Notes under the pieces: model-generated
Told to the model about the DNA's origin: nothing
The model's database searches: none
The model's input: only the letters and a program-made list of their open reading frames with translations
Assembly: GCA_947442105.1 (NCBI GenBank)
Contig: CANEVH010000012.1
Location: 1 to 64,000 of the forward strand
DNA from: Comamonadaceae bacterium
Lineage (GTDB): Bacteria > Pseudomonadota > Gammaproteobacteria > Burkholderiales > Burkholderiaceae_C
Direction of reading: 5' to 3'
Length of the DNA stretch: 64,000 nt
Shown: positions 43,133 to 51,816 of the stretch, one piece after another
How the letters are laid out: each line of letters opens with the position of its first letter
Position numbering within the stretch: the stretch's first letter is position 1
Made by a program: the position numbers and the translations under genes

Positions 43133-43897
43133 TCACAGGGGCAGGGCGATCACTACGGCTGCGTGGTCCATGACCGCAACAGCAGGCTGGCCGACTTTGA
43201 ACCGCGCGCCCGGCGCACAAAAGCCCACCAATTGCAGGCCCGAGGGCAGGGCCAGCGCCACTTCGCCGCCATTTGGCGAGCGGGTGGCACGGCTCACCTG
43301 CCCTGGCAGCAGGTTGTGGCCCGCAGCGGCGTCCGCGCTTTCCACCATGGCCACGCCCGTGGCCTTGCACAGCGCCAGTACTGCCAGGCCAGCTTGGAGG
43401 TTAAGCAGCTCCACACTTTCGCGGGTGATGCGCGCGCACAGCAGGCTTTTGTCGGACATCTGCAATTCGACCCGCACCGCGCCAGCGTGGTTTTTGAGCG
43501 CCGCCACGGTGCAAGGCAACTGGTTGCGCATGCTGGTGCGCAAATTCAGCGCCCAAAGAGTGGCCGTTTGCCCATCCGCCGCCTGGCTGGTCGGCGGCTG
43601 CAATGCCTGCAGGCGGGCTTGCTGCATTTTTTCGGCAGCGCCCAGCAGATTGCGCCCGGCATCCGTGAGGCGCGCGCCGCCGCCGCCTGCGCCGCCCACC
43701 AGCTTTTCCACCAAGGGCTGGCCCGCCAAATTGCTCAGGGTGTCAATCGCCTGCCAGGCCGCCTTGTAGCTCACACCTGCGCCCCGCGCCGCCTGCGAAA
43801 TGGAGCCCACCTCGCCAATGCGGCGCAGTATGTCGATTCGGCGGTCGGAGGCTTGGTGGCCGAGGGCTTGGGCGATTTGAAGCGCGGTAGTGTTCAT
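43133..43897 (-). CDS. modE: Molybdate-responsive transcriptional regulator ModE
   Basis: 254 aa. The N-terminal winged helix (DILRRIGEVGSISQAARGAGVSYKAAWQAID) with a VEKLVGGAGGGGARLTDAG wing is characteristic of ModE. Two C-terminal Mop-type domains (about 120-185 and 195-254) bind molybdate or tungstate. It is divergent from modABC across 70 bp that hold a candidate ModE box and a promoter. Role inferred: repress modABC when molybdate is sufficient. Confidence 0.93.
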   Translation of the reverse strand: MNTTALQIAQALGHQASDRRIDILRRIGEVGSISQAARGAGVSYKAAWQAIDTLSNLAGQPLVEKLVGGAGGGGARLTDAGRNLLGAAEKMQQARLQALQPPTSQAADGQTATLWALNLRTSMRNQLPCTVAALKNHAGAVRVELQMSDKSLLCARITRESVELLNLQAGLAVLALCKATGVAMVESADAAAGHNLLPGQVSRATRSPNGGEVALALPSGLQLVGFCAPGARFKVGQPAVAVMDHAAVVIALPL

Positions 43898-43906
43898 GGC
43901 TGTGCC

Positions 43907-43960
43907 TTGTTGCGGTCAAAACGGTGTGGCTATACTGCGCTATCCCTATTTTGAATAGCG
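43907..43960 (+). promoter_or_regulatory. Candidate modA promoter and ModE box
   Basis: TTGTTG at 43907-43912 and TATACT at 43931-43936, 18 bp apart, make a plausible sigma-70 promoter. Directly downstream, CGCTAT (43938-43943) and ATAGCG (43955-43960) form a perfect inverted repeat with an 11-bp spacer, matching the CGnTAT...ATAnCG style of ModE sites. Its place over the likely transcription start fits repression. Confidence 0.65.
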
Positions 43961-43967
43961 AGTATCC

Positions 43968-44720
43968 ATGAAAAATTGGCTATGGCGGTGCGCGCTTGTA
44001 TGGGCGGTGACTCTGGTCACCGATGCGCAGGCCGAAGCGCTAAGCGTGGCCGTGGCGGCCAACTTCACAGCCCCCATGCAAAAGATCGCGCAGGCCTTTG
44101 CGCAAGACACGGGCCACCAAGCGCGGCTGGCGTTTGGGTCCACCGGCGCTTTGTATGCGCAAATCAAAAATGGTGCGCCCTTTGACCTGCTGCTGGCCGC
44201 TGACGACGAGACGCCCGAGCGCCTGGAGAAAGAGGGACTGGGCGTGGTGGGAACGCGCTTTACCTATGCCATTGGAAAACTCGTGTTGTGGAGCAAGGAC
44301 GCCGCGCTGGTCGATGCCCAAGGCGAAGTGCTGCGCACGGGCAACTTTGACAAGCTGGCCATCGCCAACCCCAAGACCGCACCCTATGGCGCCGCCGCCC
44401 TGCAAACCCTGACCGCCCTGGGGCTGGCGCAAGGCCTGCAGGCCAAGCTGGTGCAGGGCGAAAGCGTGGGCCAGACCTTGCAATTTGTCAGCAGCGGCAA
44501 CGCCGCGCTGGGCTTTGTGGCATTGTCGCAGGTGGGGGTGGACGGCAAGATCAGCCAAGGCTCGGCCTGGGTGGTGCCCGAGGCCTTGTATGCGCCGCTA
44601 AAGCAGGATGCGCTCTTGCTAACAGGCGCCAAAGACCAAGCCGCCGCGCAAGCCCTGCTGCGCTACCTGCGCGGTGAGCGCGCCCGCTCCATTCTCAAAA
44701 GCCACGGCTACACCTGGTGA
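43968..44720 (+). CDS. modA: Molybdate ABC transporter substrate-binding protein
   Basis: 250-aa periplasmic binding protein with signal peptide ending DAQAEA. It shows the [15 protein letters not shown] start, [24 protein letters not shown] split over the oxyanion-binding loops (STGAL, GAPFD), and NPKTAPYG. Serine and other hydroxyl residues in these loops bind molybdate or tungstate. First gene of the modABC operon; its TGA overlaps the modB GTG start. Confidence 0.95.
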   Translation: MKNWLWRCALVWAVTLVTDAQAEALSVAVAANFTAPMQKIAQAFAQDTGHQARLAFGSTGALYAQIKNGAPFDLLLAADDETPERLEKEGLGVVGTRFTYAIGKLVLWSKDAALVDAQGEVLRTGNFDKLAIANPKTAPYGAAALQTLTALGLAQGLQAKLVQGESVGQTLQFVSSGNAALGFVALSQVGVDGKISQGSAWVVPEALYAPLKQDALLLTGAKDQAAAQALLRYLRGERARSILKSHGYTW

Positions 44721-45403
44721 ACTTTTTGGAGGCCGACACCCGCAGCGCCATTGCTCTGACGCTGCAACTCGCAAGCCTGACCACGGTGCTCTTGCTGCTG
44801 CTGGCCACCCCGCTGGCCTGGTGGCTGGCACGCACCGCCTCTGCCTGGAAGGCGCCGGTGGGCGCTGTGGTGGCGCTGCCGCTGGTCTTGCCGCCCACGG
44901 TGCTGGGCTTTTATTTGCTGGTGTTACTGGGGCCGCAGGGGCCGGTGGGCCACATCACCCAGGCGCTGGGCTGGGGCACCTTGCCCTTTACTTTTGCCGG
45001 GCTGCTGCTGGGGTCGGTGATTTACTCGCTGCCCTTTGCCGTGCAGCCTTTGCAGCGCGCGTTTGAGGCCATAGGCCCGCGCCCGCTGGAGGTGGCAGCC
45101 ACCTTGCGGGCGTCGCCGCTGGACACCTTTTTTTCGGTAGTGCTGCCGCTGGCGCGCCCCGGCTTTGTGACCGCAGCGATATTGACCTTTGCCCACACCG
45201 TGGGTGAATTTGGCATGGTGCTGATGATGGGCGGCAATATTCCCGGCCAAACCCGCGTGCTGTCCACGCAAATTTACGGCCACGTGGAAGCCATGGAATA
45301 CGCGCAGGCCCATTGGCTCGCGGCGGGCATGCTGGTGTTTTCGTTTGCAGTGCTTTTGGGCCTGAACTGGTTTCACCGCGGCGCCAGCCGGGTGGCGGTA
45401 TGA
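44717..45403 (+). CDS. modB: Molybdate ABC transporter permease
   Basis: 228-aa inner-membrane protein with about five hydrophobic segments. The EAA loop is [25 protein letters not shown], which docks on ModC; seen here as [13 protein letters not shown] followed by LPLARPGF. The GTG start overlaps the modA stop and the TGA overlaps the modC ATG, so the three genes are translationally coupled. Confidence 0.95.
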   Translation: MNFLEADTRSAIALTLQLASLTTVLLLLLATPLAWWLARTASAWKAPVGAVVALPLVLPPTVLGFYLLVLLGPQGPVGHITQALGWGTLPFTFAGLLLGSVIYSLPFAVQPLQRAFEAIGPRPLEVAATLRASPLDTFFSVVLPLARPGFVTAAILTFAHTVGEFGMVLMMGGNIPGQTRVLSTQIYGHVEAMEYAQAHWLAAGMLVFSFAVLLGLNWFHRGASRVAV

Positions 45404-46509
45404 GGGCGGCGGCCACTACGGCCTTGCAGATCCGGCTGCGCTTGCCGCGCGCGGACTTTGTGTTGGACGTGGACGTGTGGCTGCCCGGCCAGGGCATTAG
45501 CGTGCTGTTTGGCGCCTCGGGCTCGGGCAAGACCAGCCTGCTGCGCTGCGTGGCCGGGCTGGAGCGGGCACAGCATGCGCTGTTGGCTTTGGGGCCGGAG
45601 GTTTGGCAGGACGACAGCATCTCATTATTCGTGCCCACCTGGCGGCGCCCGCTAGGCTATGTGTTCCAAGAAGCCAGTCTGTTTGACCATCTGGATGTGC
45701 GCGGCAACTTGCAGTTTGGCTTGCAGCGTGCCAAAAGTGCTTCAGGCGCGCTCGTATTGCAAAAGGCGATTGACCTGTTGGGGATTGGCGACTTGTTGGC
45801 GCGGCGCCCTAGCGAACTATCGGGCGGCGAGCGCCAACGTGTGGCCATCGCCCGCGCGCTGGCCACCCAGCCCCGCTTGCTGCTGCTTGATGAACCTCTG
45901 GCGTCCTTGGACCACGCCCGCCGCCAAGAGGTCTTGCCCTGGCTGGAGCGGCTGCGCGACCAGCTCCATATTCCCATGCTGTACGTCACCCACTCGCTCG
46001 ACGAAGTGGCACGCCTGGCGGACACCTTGGTGCTGCTAGAGCGCGGCCAGGTGCGTGCCTGCGGGCCGGTTGCCGAGGTGCTGGCCGGCGGCGCTGCGCT
46101 AGGCGCGGCGACCACCGACTTGCTAGGCGAAGGTCTGGGTGCTTTGCTGCGCGCCACAGTGGCCGAGCGCGATGCGCGCTGGCAATTGGCCCGCATGGAC
46201 TTTGCGGGCGGCAGCCTGTGGCTGCGCGATACCGGTCTGGCGCTGGGCCAATCGGTGCGCCTGCGCGTGCTGGCGCGCGATGTGAGCATTGCGCTGGAGC
46301 AGCCGCGCCACAGCAGCATTCAAAACCTGCTGCCCTGTGTGGTGCAAGCCCTGGAGCCGGATGCGCATCCGTCGCAGCAGCGGGTGCGCCTGCGGTGCGG
46401 CGCCTCCACGCTGCTGGCGCGCATTACCGCGCGTTCCTCCTACGCGCTGGCCTTGGCGCCGGGTCAAAGCGTGTGGGCGCAGGTCAAGTCGGTGGCTTTG
46501 GTCGAATAG
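45400..46509 (+). CDS. modC: Molybdate ABC transporter ATP-binding protein
   Basis: 369-aa ATPase. Walker [10 protein letters not shown] (about residues 39-47), Q-loop YVFQEASLF, signature [15 protein letters not shown], Walker [13 protein letters not shown] and H-loop VTHSLDE are complete. The C-terminal Mop/TOBE domain (about 295-369) can bind molybdate for regulation. ATG 45400 overlaps modB as ATGA; the longer frame lies inside modB. Hairpin element copy D follows 12 bp after the stop. Confidence 0.95.
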   Translation: MRAAATTALQIRLRLPRADFVLDVDVWLPGQGISVLFGASGSGKTSLLRCVAGLERAQHALLALGPEVWQDDSISLFVPTWRRPLGYVFQEASLFDHLDVRGNLQFGLQRAKSASGALVLQKAIDLLGIGDLLARRPSELSGGERQRVAIARALATQPRLLLLDEPLASLDHARRQEVLPWLERLRDQLHIPMLYVTHSLDEVARLADTLVLLERGQVRACGPVAEVLAGGAALGAATTDLLGEGLGALLRATVAERDARWQLARMDFAGGSLWLRDTGLALGQSVRLRVLARDVSIALEQPRHSSIQNLLPCVVQALEPDAHPSQQRVRLRCGASTLLARITARSSYALALAPGQSVWAQVKSVALVE

Positions 46510-46520
46510 CGGGCGTGGCG

Positions 46521-46571
46521 CTAGCTTTCATGCAGGTGCGCCACACCCCCCATCATGAAAGTTCTTCCATG
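46521..46571 (+). repeat. Nested-hairpin element, copy D
   Basis: Outer arms CTTTCATG and CATGAAAG are kept around a loop with GGTG...CACC, which still forms a four-base inner stem; the tail is TTCTTCCATG. It lies 12 bp after modC in sense orientation and is convergent with the ggt-family gene. Confidence 0.8.
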
Positions 46572-46596
46572 CTTCCCGGCGCCCACACTCACGCCG

Positions 46597-48183
46597 TCAA
46601 ACTCCTGCCACCACCCCGTCGCTGCGCGGATCGACCGCGCCTTCGATCAGGCCATTGGGGTGGCGCACCAGCGCGCCGGCGTGGCCCGTGGTGTCGCTGA
46701 AAGCCTCGTCCAATACCTCCACCGCATGTCCAGCGGCCTTGAGGGCTTGCACCAAGGCAGGGTCGAATCGGCTTTCCAGCTTCAAGGACGTGCTCACACT
46801 GCCCCAGGTGCGCCCCAGCAGCCAGCGTGGCGCAGTCACTGCCGCCTGCAGGCCCTGGCCAAAGCGCGCATAGCGCGTGAACACTGCGGCCTGGGTTTGC
46901 GGTTGGCCCTCGCCGCCCATGGTGCCGTAGGGCATGACGCGGCCGTCGTCAAACACCGCCAGCGCCGGGTTGAGCGTGTGAAACGGGCGGTAGCCAGGTT
47001 TGAGCACATTGAGTGCCTTGGGGTCCAGCGAGAAGCTCGTGCCCCGGTTTTGCCAAACGATGCCGGTGTCTTGCAGCACCACGCCCGAGCCAAATTCCCA
47101 GTACACGCTTTGGATAAAGCTCACGGCGCGGCCTTGCGCGTCGATGCAGCCCATCCAAATAGTGTCGCCGGGCACGGCCAGGTCGGGCCAGGGCAGGGCT
47201 TTGTGGGGGTCTATGCCGACGGCCAGCTCGGTGAGCGCGGCAGGGGTCAAAAAGCCAGCGGGGTCGGCTGGCAGGCGCTTGGGGTCGGTGACGACGCGGT
47301 CGCGCACGCGAAAAGCGCGTTTGGTCGCCTCCACCAGGCCGTGCACATGGTCAAAGCCTTCGCCTTGCTTCACGCCCAGGCGCTCGAACAGGCCCAGAAT
47401 CATCAGCGCTGAGAGCCCTTGGGTGGGCGGCGGCAGGTTGTAGACCGTGCTGTCGTTGAGGCGTACCGACAGGGGTGCAACGATTTGCGCCTGGTAGGCC
47501 GCCAGATCGCTGCTGCGCAGCGGGCTGCCCACGCGCTCCAGTTCGGCGCCTATGCGTTGGGCCAACTCGCCACGGTAAAAATCGTCCAGGCCGCGCTCGG
47601 CCAGTTCGGCCAGGGTGCGGCCCAGCGCCGGCTGCTTCAGCAAATGGCCCACTTCCGGCGGCTGACCATTGACCAAATGGGTTTGCGCAAAGCCCGGCGC
47701 GTCTTTCAGGCCGTCGAGCTTTTCGCGGGTGAGCGCGGCATGGCTCTCGGTGACCGCAACGCCTTGCTGCGCGTGGCGAATGCCGTCCGCCAGCAGGCGC
47801 GACAAGGGCAGGGCAGGCCCCCAGGCAGCGGCCACCTCCAGCGCCTTGGCCCAGCCGCCAATGGTGCCTGCCACCGTGAGTGCGGCTTTGGGGCCGCGCG
47901 CGGGAATGCTTGTGTGCCCGGCGTAAAAGTCCAGGTCGGCCAGCGCCGCCGCTGGGCCGCAGGCGCTGATGGCCACCGGCGCCTTGCCAGGCTCGTGAAT
48001 GAGCCAAAAACCGTCGCCGCCGATGGCGTTCATGTGCGGGTAGACCACGGCAATGGCTGCGGCTGCGGCCACCATGGCCTCGACCGCGTTGCCGCCGTCA
48101 CGCAAAACGTCGCGTCCGGCTTGCGCGGCCAAATGGTGCGGCGCTACGTGCATGCCGCCCAAGGCGGTGAGTGTGTGAATCAT
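46597..48183 (-). CDS. Gamma-glutamyltransferase family Ntn-hydrolase
   Basis: 528-aa self-cleaving amidohydrolase of the gamma-glutamyltransferase family. The large-subunit start is GGNAVEAMVAAAAAIAVVYPH with NAIGGDGFWLIH. The predicted nucleophile and cleavage site is Thr341 in PGDTIWMGCID, where the small subunit would begin. The GDTIW form and FIQSVY block are closer to oxamate amidohydrolase HpxW-type and related branches than to E. coli Ggt (TTHYS). MGGEGQPQ with the GG pair of the oxyanion hole is present. No signal peptide at ATG 48183, so cytoplasmic; transpeptidase activity on glutathione should not be assumed. Confidence 0.85.
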   Translation of the reverse strand: MIHTLTALGGMHVAPHHLAAQAGRDVLRDGGNAVEAMVAAAAAIAVVYPHMNAIGGDGFWLIHEPGKAPVAISACGPAAALADLDFYAGHTSIPARGPKAALTVAGTIGGWAKALEVAAAWGPALPLSRLLADGIRHAQQGVAVTESHAALTREKLDGLKDAPGFAQTHLVNGQPPEVGHLLKQPALGRTLAELAERGLDDFYRGELAQRIGAELERVGSPLRSSDLAAYQAQIVAPLSVRLNDSTVYNLPPPTQGLSALMILGLFERLGVKQGEGFDHVHGLVEATKRAFRVRDRVVTDPKRLPADPAGFLTPAALTELAVGIDPHKALPWPDLAVPGDTIWMGCIDAQGRAVSFIQSVYWEFGSGVVLQDTGIVWQNRGTSFSLDPKALNVLKPGYRPFHTLNPALAVFDDGRVMPYGTMGGEGQPQTQAAVFTRYARFGQGLQAAVTAPRWLLGRTWGSVSTSLKLESRFDPALVQALKAAGHAVEVLDEAFSDTTGHAGALVRHPNGLIEGAVDPRSDGVVAGV

Positions 48184-48268
48184 CCGGGGTGTCCTTTTTG
48201 CCTGTGAAGGGCGGCATTGCACGCGAAGTTCCCAGCGCATTTGCACCCTGCGCCGCGTGCAATATTGG

Positions 48269-48495
48269 CTAAGTGGCAGAGCCTACCCCATGGCGGCTTG
48301 CTTTCGTATAGGGTGAGAAGTACAGCGGCATCAGCTCGCTGTGCACGTAGTAAACCACGCGCTGGCCAAAAAATCACCGCCATTAACGATGCCCAGGCAG
48401 AAGGGGCCGAAGAATTTGAAGATCAGAAAACCGACTCCTAACGACCAGTTGACCCTTTGTAGTGGTAAGTTGGAAGCGAGTCCTCTATGAATCAA
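48269..48495 (-). pseudogene. Possible frameshifted small membrane-protein gene
   Basis: On the minus strand one frame reads NWSLGVGFLIFKFFGPFCLG, a membrane-like stretch. Another frame, after a run of six T (48373-48378 region), reads RVVYYVHSELMPLYFSPYT. Adding one T in that run would join them into one frame of about 75 codons ending at TAG 48269-48271. This looks like a decayed or homopolymer-frameshifted gene. I do not recognise the family, and chance open frames remain possible. Confidence 0.28.
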
Positions 48496-48663
48496 CAACT
48501 TGCGTCATTTGTTGTCGAACTCAGGAGGGCAAGTCAAACCTTGAGCGAGCGCCATAATCCCGGCACAAGCAAGCGCATGAACCCCGCCCTGACTTTCATG
48601 AGGGTGCGCAGCAACCCCAATCAAGCAAGTTCTTTCACCGTAGCAGCCCGCGCCCCCCTATGA
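48487..48663 (+). CDS. Small ORF (58 aa) overlapping the start of the R-M gene
   Basis: MNQQLASFVVELRRASQTL starts a 58-codon frame whose TGA (48661-48663) overlaps the ATG of the restriction-modification gene as ATGA. The R-M gene has no ribosome binding site of its own, so coupling from this frame is conceivable. Against it, the last 25 codons lie in hairpin element copy E, so the C-terminus is repeat-encoded and the frame may be the remnant of an older gene. No recognised domain. Confidence 0.3.
   Translation: MNQQLASFVVELRRASQTLSERHNPGTSKRMNPALTFMRVRSNPNQASSFTVAARAPL
48589..48640 (+). repeat. Nested-hairpin element, copy E
   Basis: GACTTTCATGA, GGTGCGCAGCAACC, CAATCAAGCAAGTT and a CTTTCACC tail. 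The right outer arm is changed (CAAGCAAG for CATGAAAG) and the inner stem has one bulged base. Unlike the other copies it precedes a gene, ending 19 bp before the R-M ATG. Confidence 0.75.
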
Positions 48664-51600
48664 GCCAAATCCTCATCAACGCCTACCTCAAGCAGTTGGA
48701 TCTGATTAATAAGGTCAGCGGTAGCCAGCGCGAAACCATTGTTCGTGAGGCGTTCAAAGACTTGCTCAAAGCCTGGGGCCGCCAGCACGACCTGATTTTT
48801 TTGGCCGAATACCCGCTCAAAACCGCAACGAAGGCAAATATCGCCGTGGACGGTGCGCTGTTGCACGAGCTTCGTATGCCGCTGGGCTACTGGGAGGCCA
48901 AGGACGCCAACGACGATTTGGACGAAGAGGTCCGCAAAAAGTTCAAAAAAGGCTATCCGCAAGACAACATCATCTTCAGCGATGACGCCACCGCCGTGCT
49001 GTGGCAACACCGTGCCGAAGTGTTGCGCTGCGACATGGCGGATACGCTGGCGCTGTCCAAGCTGCTGAAACTGTTTTTTGCGTTTGAGCGGCCCGAGATT
49101 GCGGGCTTTCGCGCCGCCGTGGAGCAGTTCAAGACCGACTTGCCCGCCGTGCTGCTGGCCTTGCGCGAGATGATTGAGCTCGAGCACCTTAAAAACGCCG
49201 AATTCCGTGCCGCCGAAGACAAGTTTTTGCTCCACGCACAAGAGGCCATCAACCCTTCCCTGGGCGAGGCTGACGTACGTGAAATGCTGATTCAGCACAT
49301 CCTGACCGAAGAAATATTCGCCAAAGTATTTGACGACAGCGACTTTCACCGGCACAACAACGTAGCCCGTGAGTTGTATGCGCTTGAAGGCGTATTTTTT
49401 ACCGGCGCGTTAAAAAAGCAAACCCTCAAGGGGCTGGAAACCTATTACGCCGCCATTCGCGCCGCCGCGGCGCAAATCAGCAGCCACAGCGAGAAGCAAA
49501 CTTTCTTAAAAATTATTTATGAAAATTTTTACAAGGTTTACAACACCAAAGCGGCGGACCGCTTGGGCGTGGTTTATACCCCGAATGAAATAGTGCGCTT
49601 TATGATAGACGGGGCCGATTGGCTGTGCGAAAAGCATTTCGGCAAAAATCTGATCGACAAGGATGTAGATATTCTCGACCCCGCCACCGGCACCGGCACT
49701 TTTATTTGCGAGCTGCTGGAGCACTTTCGCGGCCAGCCCAAAAAGCTGGAGCACAAATACAAGCACGAGCTGCATGCCAATGAGGTGGCCATATTGCCGT
49801 ATTACGTGGCCAATTTAAATATTGAATCCACCTACGCCGCCATCACCGGCAACTATGAAGAATTTCCCAGCCTGTGCTTTGTGGATACTTTGGACAACGT
49901 GGGCTTGCACACCGCTGCACGTGGCACGACGGCGGAGTTGTTTGGCAGTGTGAGCGAAGAAAATGTGGCGCGCATCAAGCGCCAGAATGATCGCCGCATT
50001 AGCGTGGTGATTGGCAACCCGCCTTACAACGCCAACCAGGCGAACGAAAACGACAACAACAAAAACCGCGAATACCCGCAGATTGATGCGCGCATCAAGC
50101 AAACCTATATTGCCCAGAGCAGCGCGCAAAAGACCAAGCTGTACGACATGTACGCCCGCTTCTTCCGCTGGGCCAGCGACAGGCTCCATGAAAACGGCGT
50201 GCTGGCCTTTGTCACCAACCGCAGTTTTATTGAGAGCCGCACCTTTGACGGTTTTCGCAAAACCGTGGCGCAAGAATTTGCCGATATTTATGTGGTGGAC
50301 TTGGGCGGCGACGTGCGCGCCAACCCCAAACTAAGCGGCACCAAGCACAACGTGTTTGGCATCCAAACCGGCGTGGCGATCAGCTTTATGGTCAAAAAAG
50401 TGAGCGGCGCCAAGGATAAAAAGCTGGCCCGCGTGCATTACCTGCGCAGGCCAGAGATGGAGACGGCGGACGAAAAGCTAGCCTATATTGCCAGCCACCC
50501 GATGCGCAGCATGGCGTTTGACGAAGTGTCGCCTGACAAATCGCACAACTGGGTGAATCTGACCAACAATGATTTTGAGACGCTGATTCCGCTGGCGAGT
50601 AAGGAGACTAAGGCGGCGAAAACGGCTGCCAAAGAACGGGCGATATTCAAACTGTTTTCACTGGGCGTGAACACTGCCAGGGACGAATGGTTGGTAGACC
50701 GGGAGCGGCAGCCCTTGATTGACAAGGTCTGTTTTTTTCAAGCGGTCTACGCAAAACACTTGGGCAATCCCCAGGAGCATGACAGTGTCATTAAGTGGTC
50801 CAGGAATCTCAAACGCCGCGCAGCGCAGCGCTTGGCCGATACCTTTGACGCGGACAAGATACTGCCCTATGTGTACCGCCCCTTTGCCCAACGCCTGATT
50901 TACGCGTCTGACGTGTTGGTGGATGAGCAAGGGGCCATGCGCCACTTTGTGCGGGATCGGACCATCTGCATTTCGATGTACAAAGATTTTCGAACCCTGG
51001 CCGGTGGCGCGCCTTTTGACCTGCATTTCACGGGTGACACCTATGGCCTGCCACTGGGGCGCCATGGTGAAGGCGGCCAAGTGGGCTACAACATTACCGA
51101 CTGGGCGCTCCAACAATTCACCACCCATTACACCGGCGAAATAGGCAAAGGCAAATCCGCCCGCAAGATCAGCAAAGAAGCCATCTTCCACTACTGCTAC
51201 GCCGTGCTGCACGACCCGGTGTACCGCGAAAAATACGCGCAAAACCTCAAGCGCGAATTCCCCCGCATTCCTTTTTACACAGACTTTTGGCAATGGGCCG
51301 CGTGGGGCGAGACGCTGATGGACTTGCACATTGGCTACGAGGCGGTGGCGCCCTTTGCCTTAACGCGCACCGACGTGCCCGACACCAAGGCCCGCGCCGC
51401 AGGCCAGCAGCCCAAAGCGATTTTGCGTGCCGACGTGGCCGCAGGCGCCATCGCCTTGGACAGCGAGACCACGCTGCGCGGCGTTCCAGCGCAAGCCTGG
51501 GCCTACACGCTGGGCAACCGCAGCGCCCTGGACTGGGTGCTAGACCAGTACAAAGAGAAGAAGCCCAAAGACCCCACCATCCGCGAAAAGTTCAACACCT

Positions 51601-51710
51601 ACCGCTTTGGTGACTACAAAGAAAAAGTGGCGGACCTGCTGATGCGCGTCACCACCGTAAGCGTCGAAACCATGCGTATCGTTCGGGCGATGGAATTGGC
51701 TGCGCGCTGA
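48660..51710 (+). CDS. Fused restriction-modification enzyme (type IIG / ISP-like, no helicase)
   Basis: 1016 aa. Order seen: an N-terminal PD-(D/E)XK-type nuclease pattern, Asp64 then Glu79-x-Lys81 in GYWEAKD; a helical spacer (about 120-300); an N6-adenine methyltransferase core with SAM motif DPATGTGTF (340-348) and catalytic NPPY (453-456); then a long C-terminal specificity region (about 560-1016). One polypeptide would modify and cut. The MTase and C-terminal parts resemble type ISP enzymes, but the SF2 helicase between nuclease and MTase is missing, which is the type IIG layout. A phage-defence role is inferred from the family. No separate R, M or S gene is nearby. It lies between a decayed intergenic stretch and uvrD, consistent with insertion. 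Confidence 0.85.
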   Translation: MSQILINAYLKQLDLINKVSGSQRETIVREAFKDLLKAWGRQHDLIFLAEYPLKTATKANIAVDGALLHELRMPLGYWEAKDANDDLDEEVRKKFKKGYPQDNIIFSDDATAVLWQHRAEVLRCDMADTLALSKLLKLFFAFERPEIAGFRAAVEQFKTDLPAVLLALREMIELEHLKNAEFRAAEDKFLLHAQEAINPSLGEADVREMLIQHILTEEIFAKVFDDSDFHRHNNVARELYALEGVFFTGALKKQTLKGLETYYAAIRAAAAQISSHSEKQTFLKIIYENFYKVYNTKAADRLGVVYTPNEIVRFMIDGADWLCEKHFGKNLIDKDVDILDPATGTGTFICELLEHFRGQPKKLEHKYKHELHANEVAILPYYVANLNIESTYAAITGNYEEFPSLCFVDTLDNVGLHTAARGTTAELFGSVSEENVARIKRQNDRRISVVIGNPPYNANQANENDNNKNREYPQIDARIKQTYIAQSSAQKTKLYDMYARFFRWASDRLHENGVLAFVTNRSFIESRTFDGFRKTVAQEFADIYVVDLGGDVRANPKLSGTKHNVFGIQTGVAISFMVKKVSGAKDKKLARVHYLRRPEMETADEKLAYIASHPMRSMAFDEVSPDKSHNWVNLTNNDFETLIPLASKETKAAKTAAKERAIFKLFSLGVNTARDEWLVDRERQPLIDKVCFFQAVYAKHLGNPQEHDSVIKWSRNLKRRAAQRLADTFDADKILPYVYRPFAQRLIYASDVLVDEQGAMRHFVRDRTICISMYKDFRTLAGGAPFDLHFTGDTYGLPLGRHGEGGQVGYNITDWALQQFTTHYTGEIGKGKSARKISKEAIFHYCYAVLHDPVYREKYAQNLKREFPRIPFYTDFWQWAAWGETLMDLHIGYEAVAPFALTRTDVPDTKARAAGQQPKAILRADVAAGAIALDSETTLRGVPAQAWAYTLGNRSALDWVLDQYKEKKPKDPTIREKFNTYRFGDYKEKVADLLMRVTTVSVETMRIVRAMELAAR

Positions 51711-51816
51711 CACGCTAAGAACACATTCAAGGCAAGCGGATGGCCCATCGGGCGGATCGACCGCTACCATGGGCGCAAGCGTCTCTGGCAGCGCGGTGCA
51801 TTCCTACAATGCATCC

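Noticed and set aside
47161-47163. Ggt-family enzyme lacking its nucleophile
   Set aside because: Aligning PGDTIWMGCID with NQTTHYSVVD places the first Thr, the known nucleophile, on Thr341, so it is present.
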